This document shows positions 1-6,266 of a DNA stretch of 37,797 bases, piece by piece (the stretch's first letter is position 1; each line of letters starts with the position of its first letter). The stretch comes from Streptomyces lateritius (lineage in GTDB: Bacteria > Actinomycetota > Actinomycetes > Streptomycetales > Streptomycetaceae): contig NZ_BMTO01000021.1 in the NCBI RefSeq assembly GCF_014649715.1, positions 77,078-114,874 of the forward strand. The letters are read 5' to 3'. The notes beneath the pieces were generated by a model that did not search any database, was not told the origin of the DNA, and saw nothing but the letters and a program-made list of their open reading frames with translations. The position numbers were made by a program, and so were the translations under genes.

Positions 1-138
1 CTGGTCGCTGTCTCTCTCGGAGCCGCACTCCTCGGAGTCCTTGCGGCTCCGGCCAGTGCCGTTCCCGATCCTGTGGCCACCGTCCGCGATACAGCCCGTA
101 CCTCTGACATAAGCACACCGCCTGGGGTGGGTGTGTAG
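1..138 (+). CDS. C-terminal part of a small secreted peptide precursor (5' end outside window)
   Basis: The frame is open from the first base and stops at TAG 136-138. The visible residues are a hydrophobic stretch (LVAVSLGAALLGVLAAPASA) ending in an Ala-Ser-Ala signal-peptidase-I type site, then a mature tail of only about 25 residues ending PPGVGV. This looks like an exported peptide rather than an enzyme. The start codon and n-region lie upstream of the window. The very short mature part would suit a signalling peptide, but no receptor gene is visible next to it, so the role is unknown. Confidence 0.55.
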   Translation: MVAVSLGAALLGVLAAPASAVPDPVATVRDTARTSDISTPPGVGV

Positions 139-368
139 ACACCCTTCGCAGGAGGTGAACGTCGAGGAGTGCACCCCTTGGGAGGAACTGCTCGAGGCCT
201 ACCTCGCCCGCCAGCGCCCGGCCGTTGCTTGATGGGGGTGGAAGTCTGCCGTCCCTGTGCTGGCCCTGGCGGTCAGTTCGAATCCGCCCCACAGCCCTTC
301 GGGGACGGTTTTCATTGATCGGCGCCGCACGCCAATCCGGAGTCGCCTGACCGCTGTCACAAAGGGTG

Positions 369-402
369 GTGCCGCCTGCGAATGGGGGGCCGCAGGCGGC
401 AC
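369..402 (+). terminator. Perfect 12-bp stem hairpin, probable terminator
   Basis: GTGCCGCCTGCG at 369-380 is exactly complementary to 391-402, with a 10-base loop. It lies downstream of the secreted-peptide gene that ends at 138. No T-run follows, as is usual in streptomycetes. Confidence 0.5.
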
Positions 403-625
403 ACCAGCCGCCACCGTCTATCGCCGCCGTCCACGACTCGGGGGGAGTGTCCGTGCACGGCGCTGACGCGCGTCTGCCCCCGGCATCGCACTCCATGCCT
501 GGTTTTTCCAGGTGAATTGGGTGGGCATGGTGGCCGGGTTCGGGGGCAGGTGGGCGGGGAGCGCATGGGGCTGCTCAACCAGGGGCCTGCGGCCTTCCCC
601 CTCCGCAGGGGCCCGATGGGGTGGA

Positions 626-660
626 GACCGGCCCGCACCGGTGGTGGGTGCGGGCCGGTC
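626..660 (-). terminator. 14-bp stem hairpin downstream of the first lamin-tail gene
   Basis: GACCGGCCCGCACC at 626-639 pairs with 647-660 around a 7-base loop. It lies about 95 bases beyond the stop codon of the minus-strand gene at 755-1270, so it most likely terminates that transcript. It may work in both directions. Confidence 0.6.
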
Positions 661-711
661 ACTCCGTTTCGTGTCCTGGCCGAACCGTCGGTTGTCGATC
701 CGGGTGCGGGG

Positions 712-762
712 ACTGATGAGCCGGTGACAGGCGACTACTCGGATGATCCCCGTGTCAGCAGG
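712..762 (+). pseudogene. N-terminal remnant resembling the 61-residue protein at 6010-6195
   Basis: In the plus frame these codons read TDEPVTGDYSDDPRVS, close to the start of the protein encoded at 6010-6195 (AAPVTGDYPTEPRLP). The nucleotides also match well around CCGGTGAC and GGCGACTAC. Similarity stops where the lamin-tail gene begins on the other strand, so this looks like a copy broken at a rearrangement junction. The match is short and could be coincidental. Confidence 0.35.
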
Positions 763-1270
763 CGTAGGTGGTGCCGTCGGCGGCGGTGTTCCAGTTGCAG
801 GTGGTGATGCTGCCGGTGGCGGTGTTGTCGTCTGGGCTGCCGGGCTTCTTCAGCCGGAGGTCGGGGTTCTTGGCGGTGCTGGTGTTGAGCAGGACGTGGC
901 GGGCGTAGCCGCGGTAGATGTGGTGCGCGCCGGCGCTGTCGCGGTAGTGGCGGCCGCTGCCGGTGTGCACGTAGGCCTTCGCTCCGGCCGGAAGGTAGTA
1001 GGAGGGCAGTGCGCGCCCGTAGGTGTTGGTGGTGATGTCGGGGACGTAGCCGCTGGTGTTGATGGTCCTGGTGGTGACGTTCTTGATGACGAAGTACTCG
1101 CCGTTGAGATTCAGCTGTGTGCCGTCGCGGGTGTCGGCGCCGGCGGCGTTGGGCCGCACGTGCGTGAGCATGAGTGCGCCGGTGGTGGAGGCGGCCTGGC
1201 TCGGCGTGGCCAGGGCCACGAGCGCGAGTGCGGCGGAAGCGAATGCGGCGGTGCGTACGGTACGGCTCAC
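755..1270 (-). CDS. Secreted lamin-tail-domain-like protein, copy 1
   Basis: A 171-residue exported protein. Residues 1-27 form a signal peptide ending TPSQA-A. The rest reads as one small beta-sandwich domain resembling the lamin-tail (LTD) family, with the typical LNGEYFVIKN strand, an LPAGA turn, a VHTGSG segment and a C-terminal cysteine pair (TTCNW and a final Cys). LTD domains are found in secreted bacterial proteins and are thought to bind surfaces or other macromolecules; this one's partner is unknown. GTG at 1270 is chosen because the copy at 8145 begins with GTG at the same aligned point; a TTG lies one codon upstream. It lies downstream of, and on the same strand as, a DUF6207 gene, with a conserved 40-bp block between them. 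The copy at 8145-8666 differs by only a handful of residues. Confidence 0.85.
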   Translation of the reverse strand: MSRTVRTAAFASAALALVALATPSQAASTTGALMLTHVRPNAAGADTRDGTQLNLNGEYFVIKNVTTRTINTSGYVPDITTNTYGRALPSYYLPAGAKAYVHTGSGRHYRDSAGAHHIYRGYARHVLLNTSTAKNPDLRLKKPGSPDDNTATGSITTCNWNTAADGTTYAC

Positions 1271-1315
1271 CAAAGACCCTTCGGCAGTAGAAAGTGGGGG
1301 CGGCGTCGGACTGGT

Positions 1316-1355
1316 GCGATCTTCGCACCCGGAGAGTGCCGGAGATGTGGAAACC
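1316..1355 (-). promoter_or_regulatory. Conserved 40-bp block upstream of lamin-tail gene copy 1
   Basis: Read on the minus strand, this block matches 8058-8097 at 35 of 40 positions and sits 45 bases from the start codon. The identical core GGTGCGAAGATCGC and the conserved GGCACTCT suggest a promoter or regulator site rather than coding sequence. It lies between the DUF6207 stop and the lamin-tail start. Confidence 0.5.
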
Positions 1356-1403
1356 AGGAGGAATGGGTCGCGAGCTGCTGACGGAGCCTTACGACCGGCC
1401 CTG

Positions 1404-1613
1404 CTAATACGCGGTGCCGGGGCGCCGGATGTCGGCGTACACCCGCGCCGTGACCCCGGCCTCCCCCGGCGTACGGCAGACCGGGGTGATGCCGGAGGTA
1501 GCCCAAAGCTGCTGCAGGCCGCCCATCACCGTGACGATGGTGGCCTCGTCGGCGGTGGTGAGGTCCAAGACCACCAGGCCCGGTTCGCCGATGTGCTGCT
1601 GCTCGATGTGCAT
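1404..1613 (-). CDS. DUF6207 family protein
   Basis: A 69-residue protein matching the small Streptomyces family DUF6207 as I recall it: IxEPGLVVLDLTTADE near the N-terminus, a central WATSG, then RTPGEAGVTARVYADIRRP at the C-terminus. The function of the family is not known. ATG 1613 is the start that gives the usual family length; the frame stays open upstream to about 2200, but those residues are low-complexity and not family-like. No strong Shine-Dalgarno precedes it. It is followed at 134 bases by the lamin-tail gene, and a truncated copy of this pair is seen at 7955-8666. Confidence 0.75.
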   Translation of the reverse strand: MHIEQQHIGEPGLVVLDLTTADEATIVTVMGGLQQLWATSGITPVCRTPGEAGVTARVYADIRRPGTAY

Positions 1614-2065
1614 GCTCTTTGCGACGACACAGCGCGGCCTGCGGTTCGCCAGCGGTGACACGATCGCCCGGACGAGTGATCGCCGTAGGAGTGCTGCCGC
1701 TCGCCGGTCGCGTCGGTGCCGTCGGGTCGCAGGCAGGGAGGGCTGCTTGCGGTCCGATGACATTGACGGGACCTCTGGAGCTGCTGCCCCTCTCTCGTCG
1801 GGGGCCTGCAGCCTGGAGGGCCGGACCGGCGCGGAAGCGGCCGGGCGTGGAGGGGGTCGGCGATCCGGCGGGCGCCAGGCGCCAGTACTGCAGCACGGCC
1901 TCGCCAGCACGGTAGGCGGGCTGGCGAGGCCGAGCGCGGCCCTCTCAAGTTGGCGGTGAGAGAACCGCATTGGAGGAAGCGGTGCGGTCCGCTCCATCGT
2001 GAAGAACGATCCGCCCCCCGTGCGGGTACGGGTCACATGGAGGGTGCCTGATACCCCTACCGAAA
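1614..2065. other. Gene-poor stretch
   Basis: Long open frames exist on both strands here, but their translations are Arg/Pro/Ala-rich and match nothing I recognise, so they look like high-GC artefacts. The only clear structure is the hairpin at 1897-1931. Confidence 0.45.
1897..1931. terminator. 12-bp stem hairpin, possible terminator
   Basis: GGCCTCGCCAGC at 1897-1908 pairs perfectly with 1920-1931, leaving an 11-base loop. It lies upstream of the DUF6207 gene and upstream of the LuxR-type remnant, so which transcript it ends, if any, is unclear. Confidence 0.4.
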
Positions 2066-2407
2066 GCAGGAGCCGTGCCCTGGCCTCCCAGACAATTGCC
2101 CGGCTCGGCACCCGGAACATCGCGCACGCGGTCCGGCTCACGTACGAGCTGGGCCTGTTCGCCCCCCTCCGGCCGTGGAAATCCCCTGCGCTCTCGTTCA
2201 AGTGCTGGACCTGATCGCGGAAGGGCGCACGAACGGGGAGATCGGACGTCGGATGGGCGCTCGGAGCACTGGGTGGCGGAGCAGGTACGGGAAGTCCGGC
2301 GCCGACTGGGCGCCCGCGACCAGGCGCACGCGGTGGCGTTGGCCATCGGCGCCCGAGTGATCAAGCCGCCGATGGTGCTGGTACAAGCCGAATTGCACGC
2401 AGCGTGA
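2066..2407 (+). pseudogene. Frameshifted tandem LuxR-type HTH regulator
   Basis: Three reading frames together give two LuxR C-terminal (GerE-type) HTH motifs. The end of the first is IARLGTRNIAHAVRLTYELG near 2096-2155. The start of the second is VLDLIAEGRTNGEIGRRMG near 2200-2256 in another frame. The end of the second is VREVRRRLGARDQAHAVALA near 2287-2346, in a third frame that ends at TGA 2407. The order matches small streptomycete regulators with two successive LuxR-type HTHs. At least two frame changes are needed, and the recognition helix of the second HTH is damaged, so it is almost certainly non-functional. Confidence 0.6.
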
Positions 2408-2512
2408 GCAGCTCCGGATGCGGGTCTCCTCCGCGCCGGGCCTGAGACCCGTACCCGCCAGTAGAACCACCAGGTCCGTAACCCACCGTCACATCCCGTT
2501 CCTGGGAGGCCT

Positions 2513-2703
2513 GTGTTCGCCAAGTCCTGCGGTCCCGTCGTCAACACCCTCCTCGTCCTCGCCGGCGGTATCGGCTGCATCTCATGGGAGACCCCGATCT
2601 GGGCCACGGCCCTCATCGCGGTCGTGATGATGCTGATAGCCGCCAGCTCGAGCGCACCCTCCGCCGAGGGCATGGCGCCCCTCGCAGGACGGTCCGCCGG
2701 TGA
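2513..2703 (+). pseudogene. Small membrane protein gene, probably frameshifted near its 3' end
   Basis: GTG 2513 follows a good GGGAGG site with 3 bases spacing. The first 45 residues contain two hydrophobic segments (NTLLVLAGGIGCI and ATALIAVVMMLIAA), as in a small two-helix membrane protein. The frame then runs on to 3040 with Arg/Pro-rich residues unlike a real tail. A GTGA at 2700-2703 would give the usual stop/start overlap with the next gene if one base were gained or lost upstream. I therefore think the gene originally ended there. No specific function is recognised. Confidence 0.4.
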
Positions 2704-2984
2704 CCTGCCGGCGCGGTCGGTGCGGTGTCTGCGGCCGCTCCATCGCTCTCACCACAGATGGTCGCCTGTGGTCTCACGGCCGGCTCCTGTGCGCGGGGTC
2801 GCGTCGCATACCGTCAGGGCGCTGCTCTCGTGTAGCTACGGCGAACGGACATGTTGCGCTGTGTGCCGTCCTGATTCTCGTTCCCCGCTGGTGCGACCTG
2901 ATCGACCCGTCGGATCCGCGGTGGCGACATCGCGCCGATTTTCGCCCCGAATCAGCCGGAGAGACTATGGAGGTGTCCGGTTAA
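2700..2984 (+). CDS. Small cysteine-rich (zinc-ribbon-like) protein, possibly truncated
   Basis: GTG 2700 opens a frame beginning MTCRRGRCGVCGRSIALT, with CxxC at residues 8-11, a further Cys near residue 31 and a basic segment. This resembles short zinc-binding proteins common on streptomycete accessory DNA. After about residue 42 the frame enters the left arm of the 34-bp inverted repeat at 2826 and the residues stop looking family-like. The original C-terminus may have been lost when that element appeared. No function can be assigned. Confidence 0.35.
   Translation: MTCRRGRCGVCGRSIALTTDGRLWSHGRLLCAGSRRIPSGRCSRVATANGHVALCAVLILVPRWCDLIDPSDPRWRHRADFRPESAGETMEVSG
2826..2859 (+). repeat. Left arm of a 34-bp inverted repeat flanking a secreted-protein gene
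   Basis: The 34 bases match the reverse complement of 3914-3947 with a single mismatch (position 2855). The arm contains the palindrome GTAGCTAC at 2833-2840. Weaker similarity continues a further 7 or so bases outward. The two arms are 1,054 bases apart and enclose one gene. Confidence 0.85.
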
Positions 2985-3006
2985 AGGGCGAGGGGAGGAG
3001 GCGATT

Positions 3007-3843
3007 ATGCCCAGCGGACGCAGCCCACGAAGCACAGTAGCTGTGGCGACGGCCCTTTTGCTCAGCCTGGTCTCGGCTCCCGCCGCTGCCGCACCCCTCC
3101 AGGGGAAGGATCCGGGGACGATCACGTGCCCCTCGGGGCAACCGATGTCGCCGGCGCCAGGTTTCGAGGGTATCTACGCACTGGAATACAACGCAGAGCG
3201 GAACTGCGCCTCGCTAACCAACATCTCCCACCAGCGGGACGCAGACGTAAGGAACGGCAGGGTGCTCCTGCTGAGGGGCAACGGCCAGATCTCGGAACCA
3301 CTTAGGCTCGCCGACTATCCATCCGGTTGGATCCGCCATACCACCGCCAGCGCCGTGGAAGAGGCGGATACTACCGGCTCCGTGGTGATCCTGCCGGGTG
3401 AAACCGCGAGTTACTCCCCAGCCGACAATCGGTACACGTACAACGTCGACGTTGCCGACGCTCAGGTCAATCAGATAGCCAAGGTCGCGGAGAGCCTTGC
3501 CACACAGGCCGCAGAAGACGTCGTCAAGAACCCCCTTGTCCGCAGCGATCTAACAAACTCCATCGTCGGATGCGCGATCGCCACAAAGGAAACATGGGCG
3601 GAGCAGGAGCCGGGCAACACCGGATTCCCGAACGTTCTCACGAAGATGAAGTCGCTTCCCCAATGCGAATCGACGTATGCCCGCATCGATCAGCTCAAGG
3701 GCAAGAAACCACTCCCTAAGCTGAGCGAAGGAGGCTGGCGGCAGACGCTGAGAGACTACGCGAGCTTCTACGACGACGTATGGACGCAGGGCATCCTGAA
3801 GGAGGCGAAAAAAGCGGGTCAACTCATCCTCAAAGTCCGCTGA
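3007..3843 (+). CDS. Secreted protein of unknown function inside the inverted-repeat cassette
   Basis: A 278-residue protein. Residues 1-29 form a signal peptide with Arg-rich n-region, hydrophobic core (VAVATALLLSLVSAPAAAA) and Ala-rich cleavage site. The mature part has few cysteines (near residues 39, 66, 183 and 218), a mixed beta-rich first half and a helical, lysine-rich C-terminal third. I recognise no domain. ATG 3007 is preceded by GAGGGGAGGAGG, a very strong ribosome site. It is the only gene between the inverted repeats at 2826 and 3914. Codon use is a little less GC-extreme than that of its neighbours, which is compatible with acquisition. Confidence 0.75.
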   Translation: MPSGRSPRSTVAVATALLLSLVSAPAAAAPLQGKDPGTITCPSGQPMSPAPGFEGIYALEYNAERNCASLTNISHQRDADVRNGRVLLLRGNGQISEPLRLADYPSGWIRHTTASAVEEADTTGSVVILPGETASYSPADNRYTYNVDVADAQVNQIAKVAESLATQAAEDVVKNPLVRSDLTNSIVGCAIATKETWAEQEPGNTGFPNVLTKMKSLPQCESTYARIDQLKGKKPLPKLSEGGWRQTLRDYASFYDDVWTQGILKEAKKAGQLILKVR

Positions 3844-3913
3844 ACCGCACCCAGGTTGAACGGCACGGCGTGGTGCACCTCGGCGGCCGCGCGCGCCTGG
3901 TCTACCTAGCGTC

Positions 3914-3947
3914 GCGCTACATGTCCGTTCGCCGTAGCTACACGAGA
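3914..3947 (-). repeat. Right arm of the 34-bp inverted repeat
   Basis: Reverse complement of 2826-2859 at 33 of 34 positions. It starts 70 bases after the stop of the enclosed gene. On the minus strand both arms can be read as SCSYGERTC, so a duplicated coding fragment is an alternative to a terminal repeat. Confidence 0.85.
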
Positions 3948-4070
3948 ACAGGGCCGTCAGTCAGGGGTGCCGTCATGTGCTCACATCTGGCCGCGCCGGT
4001 ACCGCGGCCGCTGGGTCACCACCATCAGCGGACCTGACACCTGGACCGATCCCACCCTTGAAGGAGCAGC

Positions 4071-4133
4071 ATGACCACCCCCTCTACCGAACTCGACCCC
4101 ATGCGCCGCTACGCTCAGCTCGCCTTTCGGTAG
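4071..4133 (+). CDS. Very short ORF with a strong ribosome site, possibly a truncated gene
   Basis: ATG 4071 is preceded by AAGGAG at 6 bases spacing, as for a real gene, but the frame ends after 20 codons (MTTPSTELDPMRRYAQLAFR). Its last 19 bases overlap the end of the converging polymerase-like gene. It looks like the surviving start of a longer gene cut at a junction; translation as a leader peptide cannot be excluded. Confidence 0.3.
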   Translation: MTTPSTELDPMRRYAQLAFR

Positions 4134-5113
4134 GCGCCGGCAGGCCCTGCGAGGCGGCGGCCGTACTTGGCGTTGATGCGGTCGACGACGGGTTCGAGGC
4201 GGAGCCGGTTCTCTCGGGCTTGGTCGAGGGAGAGCTGGGTGCCGGGTCCTGCGTCGGCTGGTCGGAGGTCTTCGGCGGTGAGGGTGAGGCGGCGGATCCG
4301 GGCGCGCTGGAAGGCCATGGCGTCCAGGAGCCGGAGGGTGCCGGTGCGCAGGTCGTCGGTGTGGGCGGAGGGCGTGGGCAGGCGTTTGGTGCGCTGTGCG
4401 GTGGCCCCTCCTGCGAGCCGGACCGTGAGGGTGAGGCCGCGGGCGATCTGGTCGCGGCTGCGGATCCTGTCGGCGAGGGTGACGGCCAGGTCGAGGAGCG
4501 CGGCGCGGACGAGGACGGGGTCGTACATGTCGCGGTCGAAGGCGAAGCTCGCGCTGGTGGACTCGGGCATGCGGTGGACGGCGACGGCGCGGGGGTCGAT
4601 GCCGCGGGCGCGGTTGCGGAGGGTCCGGCCTGCTTTGCCGCCGAGGATCCGGCAGACGACGGTCTCGTCCATGGCGGCGAGCGCGGCGATGGTGTGGAGT
4701 CCGTAGGCCTCGAGCTGGGCGGCTTGGGCGGGGCCGATGCCGTGCAGGGCCTGGACCGGTAGGGGGCCGAGGAAGCGTTCGACGGCGCGGTGGTCGGACA
4801 GGTGCAGCACCCCGGAGTGGCCGACTCGGGCGGAGGCGGTCGCGGCGGTGGCCCAGGTGTCGGCCACGCCGATGTGGGTGTCGACGCCGGCCTGCACGAG
4901 GGCCTGGACGCGGAACCGGTGGGCGAGCTCCCCGGCGTCTACGCCGAACAGCCTGAGGGAGCCCTTGACCTGGGCGAGGGCGGCGAGCGGTGGGAGTGGT
5001 TGGACGAGGGGTGTGAAGCCGGCGAGGAGGTCCAGGACGTTCCGGTGGTCCTCCGGGGAGGTGTCCAGTCGGCAGCGGATGTGCCACAGGGTGTGCGTCG
5101 GTGCCGTGCTCAT
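4115..5113 (-). CDS. Y-family DNA polymerase-like protein lacking the usual catalytic motifs
   Basis: A 332-residue protein with the general plan of DinB/UmuC proteins: a reduced palm region (residues 1-105), a helix-hairpin-helix thumb (HGIGPAQAAQLEAYGLHTI, about 124-142), then a little-finger-like domain (about 185-320). Active Y-family enzymes have a DxD-containing first motif and an SxDE motif. Here the corresponding segments read LWHIRCRLDTSP and AQVKGSLRLFG, with no acidic triad. It is therefore more likely a structural or regulatory subunit, analogous to ImuB, than a polymerase. It overlaps the upstream 79-residue gene by ATGA at 5110-5113, implying coupled translation. A Ku gene lies 1.2 kb further on, but in a separate unit. 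Confidence 0.8.
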   Translation of the reverse strand: MSTAPTHTLWHIRCRLDTSPEDHRNVLDLLAGFTPLVQPLPPLAALAQVKGSLRLFGVDAGELAHRFRVQALVQAGVDTHIGVADTWATAATASARVGHSGVLHLSDHRAVERFLGPLPVQALHGIGPAQAAQLEAYGLHTIAALAAMDETVVCRILGGKAGRTLRNRARGIDPRAVAVHRMPESTSASFAFDRDMYDPVLVRAALLDLAVTLADRIRSRDQIARGLTLTVRLAGGATAQRTKRLPTPSAHTDDLRTGTLRLLDAMAFQRARIRRLTLTAEDLRPADAGPGTQLSLDQARENRLRLEPVVDRINAKYGRRLAGPAGAYRKAS

Positions 5114-5349
5114 GCCGCGCTCCCCGCCTGCTCGTCTTCGGCGCGGGCCAGCTCCGCGAGCTCCGGACGTCCTGCCGTCGGGCGCGGCTGGTCCCAGTAG
5201 GGGTGGAAGTACACCCGGCCTGACAGTCGCAGGAGCCTCCGGCGCAGTGCGGTCGTGCGGGCGGTGCCGGTACGGGCGAGCTCCTCGTAGGTCGCGGCCC
5301 AGGATCGCTGGGCGGTGACGAGGTCGTCAGGGAAGGGGTGGTGCCTCAT
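5110..5349 (-). CDS. Small protein translationally coupled to the polymerase-like protein
   Basis: 79 residues, start ATG 5349. The middle is basic and leucine/arginine-rich (TALRRRLLRLSGRVYFHPYWD), and the tail is acidic. No domain is recognised. The stop overlaps the start of the Y-family-like gene by four bases, which is strong evidence that the two form one functional pair. In mycobacterial and related mutasomes an ImuA'-type partner occupies a comparable position, but I see no sequence match to ImuA'. The upstream region contains one perfect LexA-type half-site (GTTCGA at 5368) with a poor partner half. Confidence 0.65.
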   Translation of the reverse strand: MRHHPFPDDLVTAQRSWAATYEELARTGTARTTALRRRLLRLSGRVYFHPYWDQPRPTAGRPELAELARAEDEQAGSAA

Positions 5350-5467
5350 ACTTTGATTAGCGCACGTGTTCGAATACCTGTGCAAGCCGTGCCCCGGACC
5401 AGGCAGAACGCGAGGTTCTACCGTCCCCGGCGCCGACCGCCCGACCTGACCCCGAGGAAGAGGCGCC

Positions 5468-5650
5468 ATGACCACCCCCGACCCCGTGCCGCGGAATCTG
5501 CCCGCCAACATGTGCCCGCCGCACCTCCTCGGCCGCTGCGCCCGCTGCCTGGCTCCTTGCCATCGCTACGGAGTGGGCGGCTCACCGCTGTGCCAGACCC
5601 ATCAGACCGAGGTGGTCAAGCTGCAGAACCCCAAGCGTCCGGTGTCCTGA
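5468..5650 (+). CDS. Small cysteine/histidine-rich protein
   Basis: 60 residues with C16, C24, CxxC-type spacing around RCARCLAPCHRYG and LCQTHQ, suggesting a zinc-binding fold. ATG 5468 follows GAGGAAGAGG. The stop overlaps the next start (TGATG at 5648-5652), so it is co-translated with the DUF6233 gene. The function is unknown. Confidence 0.65.
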   Translation: MTTPDPVPRNLPANMCPPHLLGRCARCLAPCHRYGVGGSPLCQTHQTEVVKLQNPKRPVS

Positions 5651-5988
5651 TGTCCGAGCTGCCGCCCGACCTGCCCCGCCTCCGGACGCTGGAGACGTGG
5701 CTCGCGGTGTCCCTGGACCGGGTGCGGCAGCGGATCGCCGAGGTCGAGACGCGCGAGGCAGCACTACGGCCGGTACGGGTCCTGGCCGAGGGGCCGGGGT
5801 GGGTCTTGTCGTACCTGCGTGTGGGCGGCCGCCCGGTGGTGGACAGCATTCACATCGGCGACTGCCGTATGGCCGGCACCCACACCAAGCCGATCAGCCG
5901 CGACGAAGCCCGCCACGCCCTCACAGCCGGCGGCATACGAGCGTGCGAGATCTGCCGTCCCGACTCCGACCTCGGCATCCTCGACTGA
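5650..5988 (+). CDS. DUF6233 family protein
   Basis: 112 residues. It has the recognisable pattern of DUF6233 as I recall it: LPPDLPRLRTLETWL at the N-terminus, an amphipathic helix rich in Arg/Glu (RVRQRIAEVETREAALR), a central WVLSYLRVGGRP strand pair, IHIGDCRMAG, and a C-terminal ACEICRPDSDLGILD. The cysteines in GDC and CEIC could bind metal. The family is frequent on streptomycete accessory regions and its function is not known. Translation is coupled to the preceding 60-residue gene. Confidence 0.8.
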   Translation: MSELPPDLPRLRTLETWLAVSLDRVRQRIAEVETREAALRPVRVLAEGPGWVLSYLRVGGRPVVDSIHIGDCRMAGTHTKPISRDEARHALTAGGIRACEICRPDSDLGILD

Positions 5989-6009
5989 GCCGTCGCGGCC
6001 GAAGCGCGG

Positions 6010-6195
6010 CTACTCCGAGGGGATACGGCGAGCGAGGTCCGCGGCGAGCTGGCCGGCTGCCCGCCCTCGGGGTGTGAGGTCGAGCGTCTCCAGCAGGTTC
6101 AGGTAGCTGACCGCTTCCCGTGCCTCGGTGGCGGTGAGCAGCGGCAGGCGGGGCTCGGTCGGGTAGTCGCCGGTCACCGGCGCAGCAGTCTCCAC
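6010..6195 (-). CDS. Small conserved-looking hypothetical protein
   Basis: 61 residues from GTG 6195, predicted largely helical after residue 20 (ATEAREAVSYLNLLETLDLT...GRAAGQLAADLARRIP). No domain is recognised, and the ribosome site is weak. A fragment with a similar N-terminus occurs at 712-762, which supports it being a real, duplicated gene. Confidence 0.5.
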   Translation of the reverse strand: METAAPVTGDYPTEPRLPLLTATEAREAVSYLNLLETLDLTPRGRAAGQLAADLARRIPSE

Positions 6196-6266
6196 GCCAG
6201 GCTCAACGGGCGACCGGTCCGCCAGGACACGACCGCGGCGTCCGGTGCGCCCCCCACCGCTGGGAC

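Larger units (their letters stand above)
233..754. other. Gene-poor stretch with two strong hairpins and one gene remnant
   Basis: No convincing complete gene lies here. The stretch holds a perfect 12-bp hairpin at 369-402, a 14-bp hairpin at 626-660 and, at its right edge, codons resembling the N-terminus of the 61-residue protein encoded at 6010-6195. A T-loop-like string near 269-290 does not form a tRNA arm. Confidence 0.5.

Noticed and set aside
155..232. 25-codon ORF starting GTG 155
   Set aside because: The ribosome site directly abuts the start codon, the product is tiny, and nothing like it is recognised. It could be the tail of a broken gene.
255..320. tRNA-like T-loop sequence (GTTCGAAT) near 270-280
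   Set aside because: The five bases on each side do not pair as a T-stem, and no anticodon or acceptor arm can be built upstream. It may be an old attachment-site scrap, but that cannot be supported.
5358..5373. LexA (SOS) box upstream of the polymerase-like operon
   Set aside because: One half (GTTCGA) is perfect, but the other half matches the consensus at only 3 of 6 positions, below what I would call a site.
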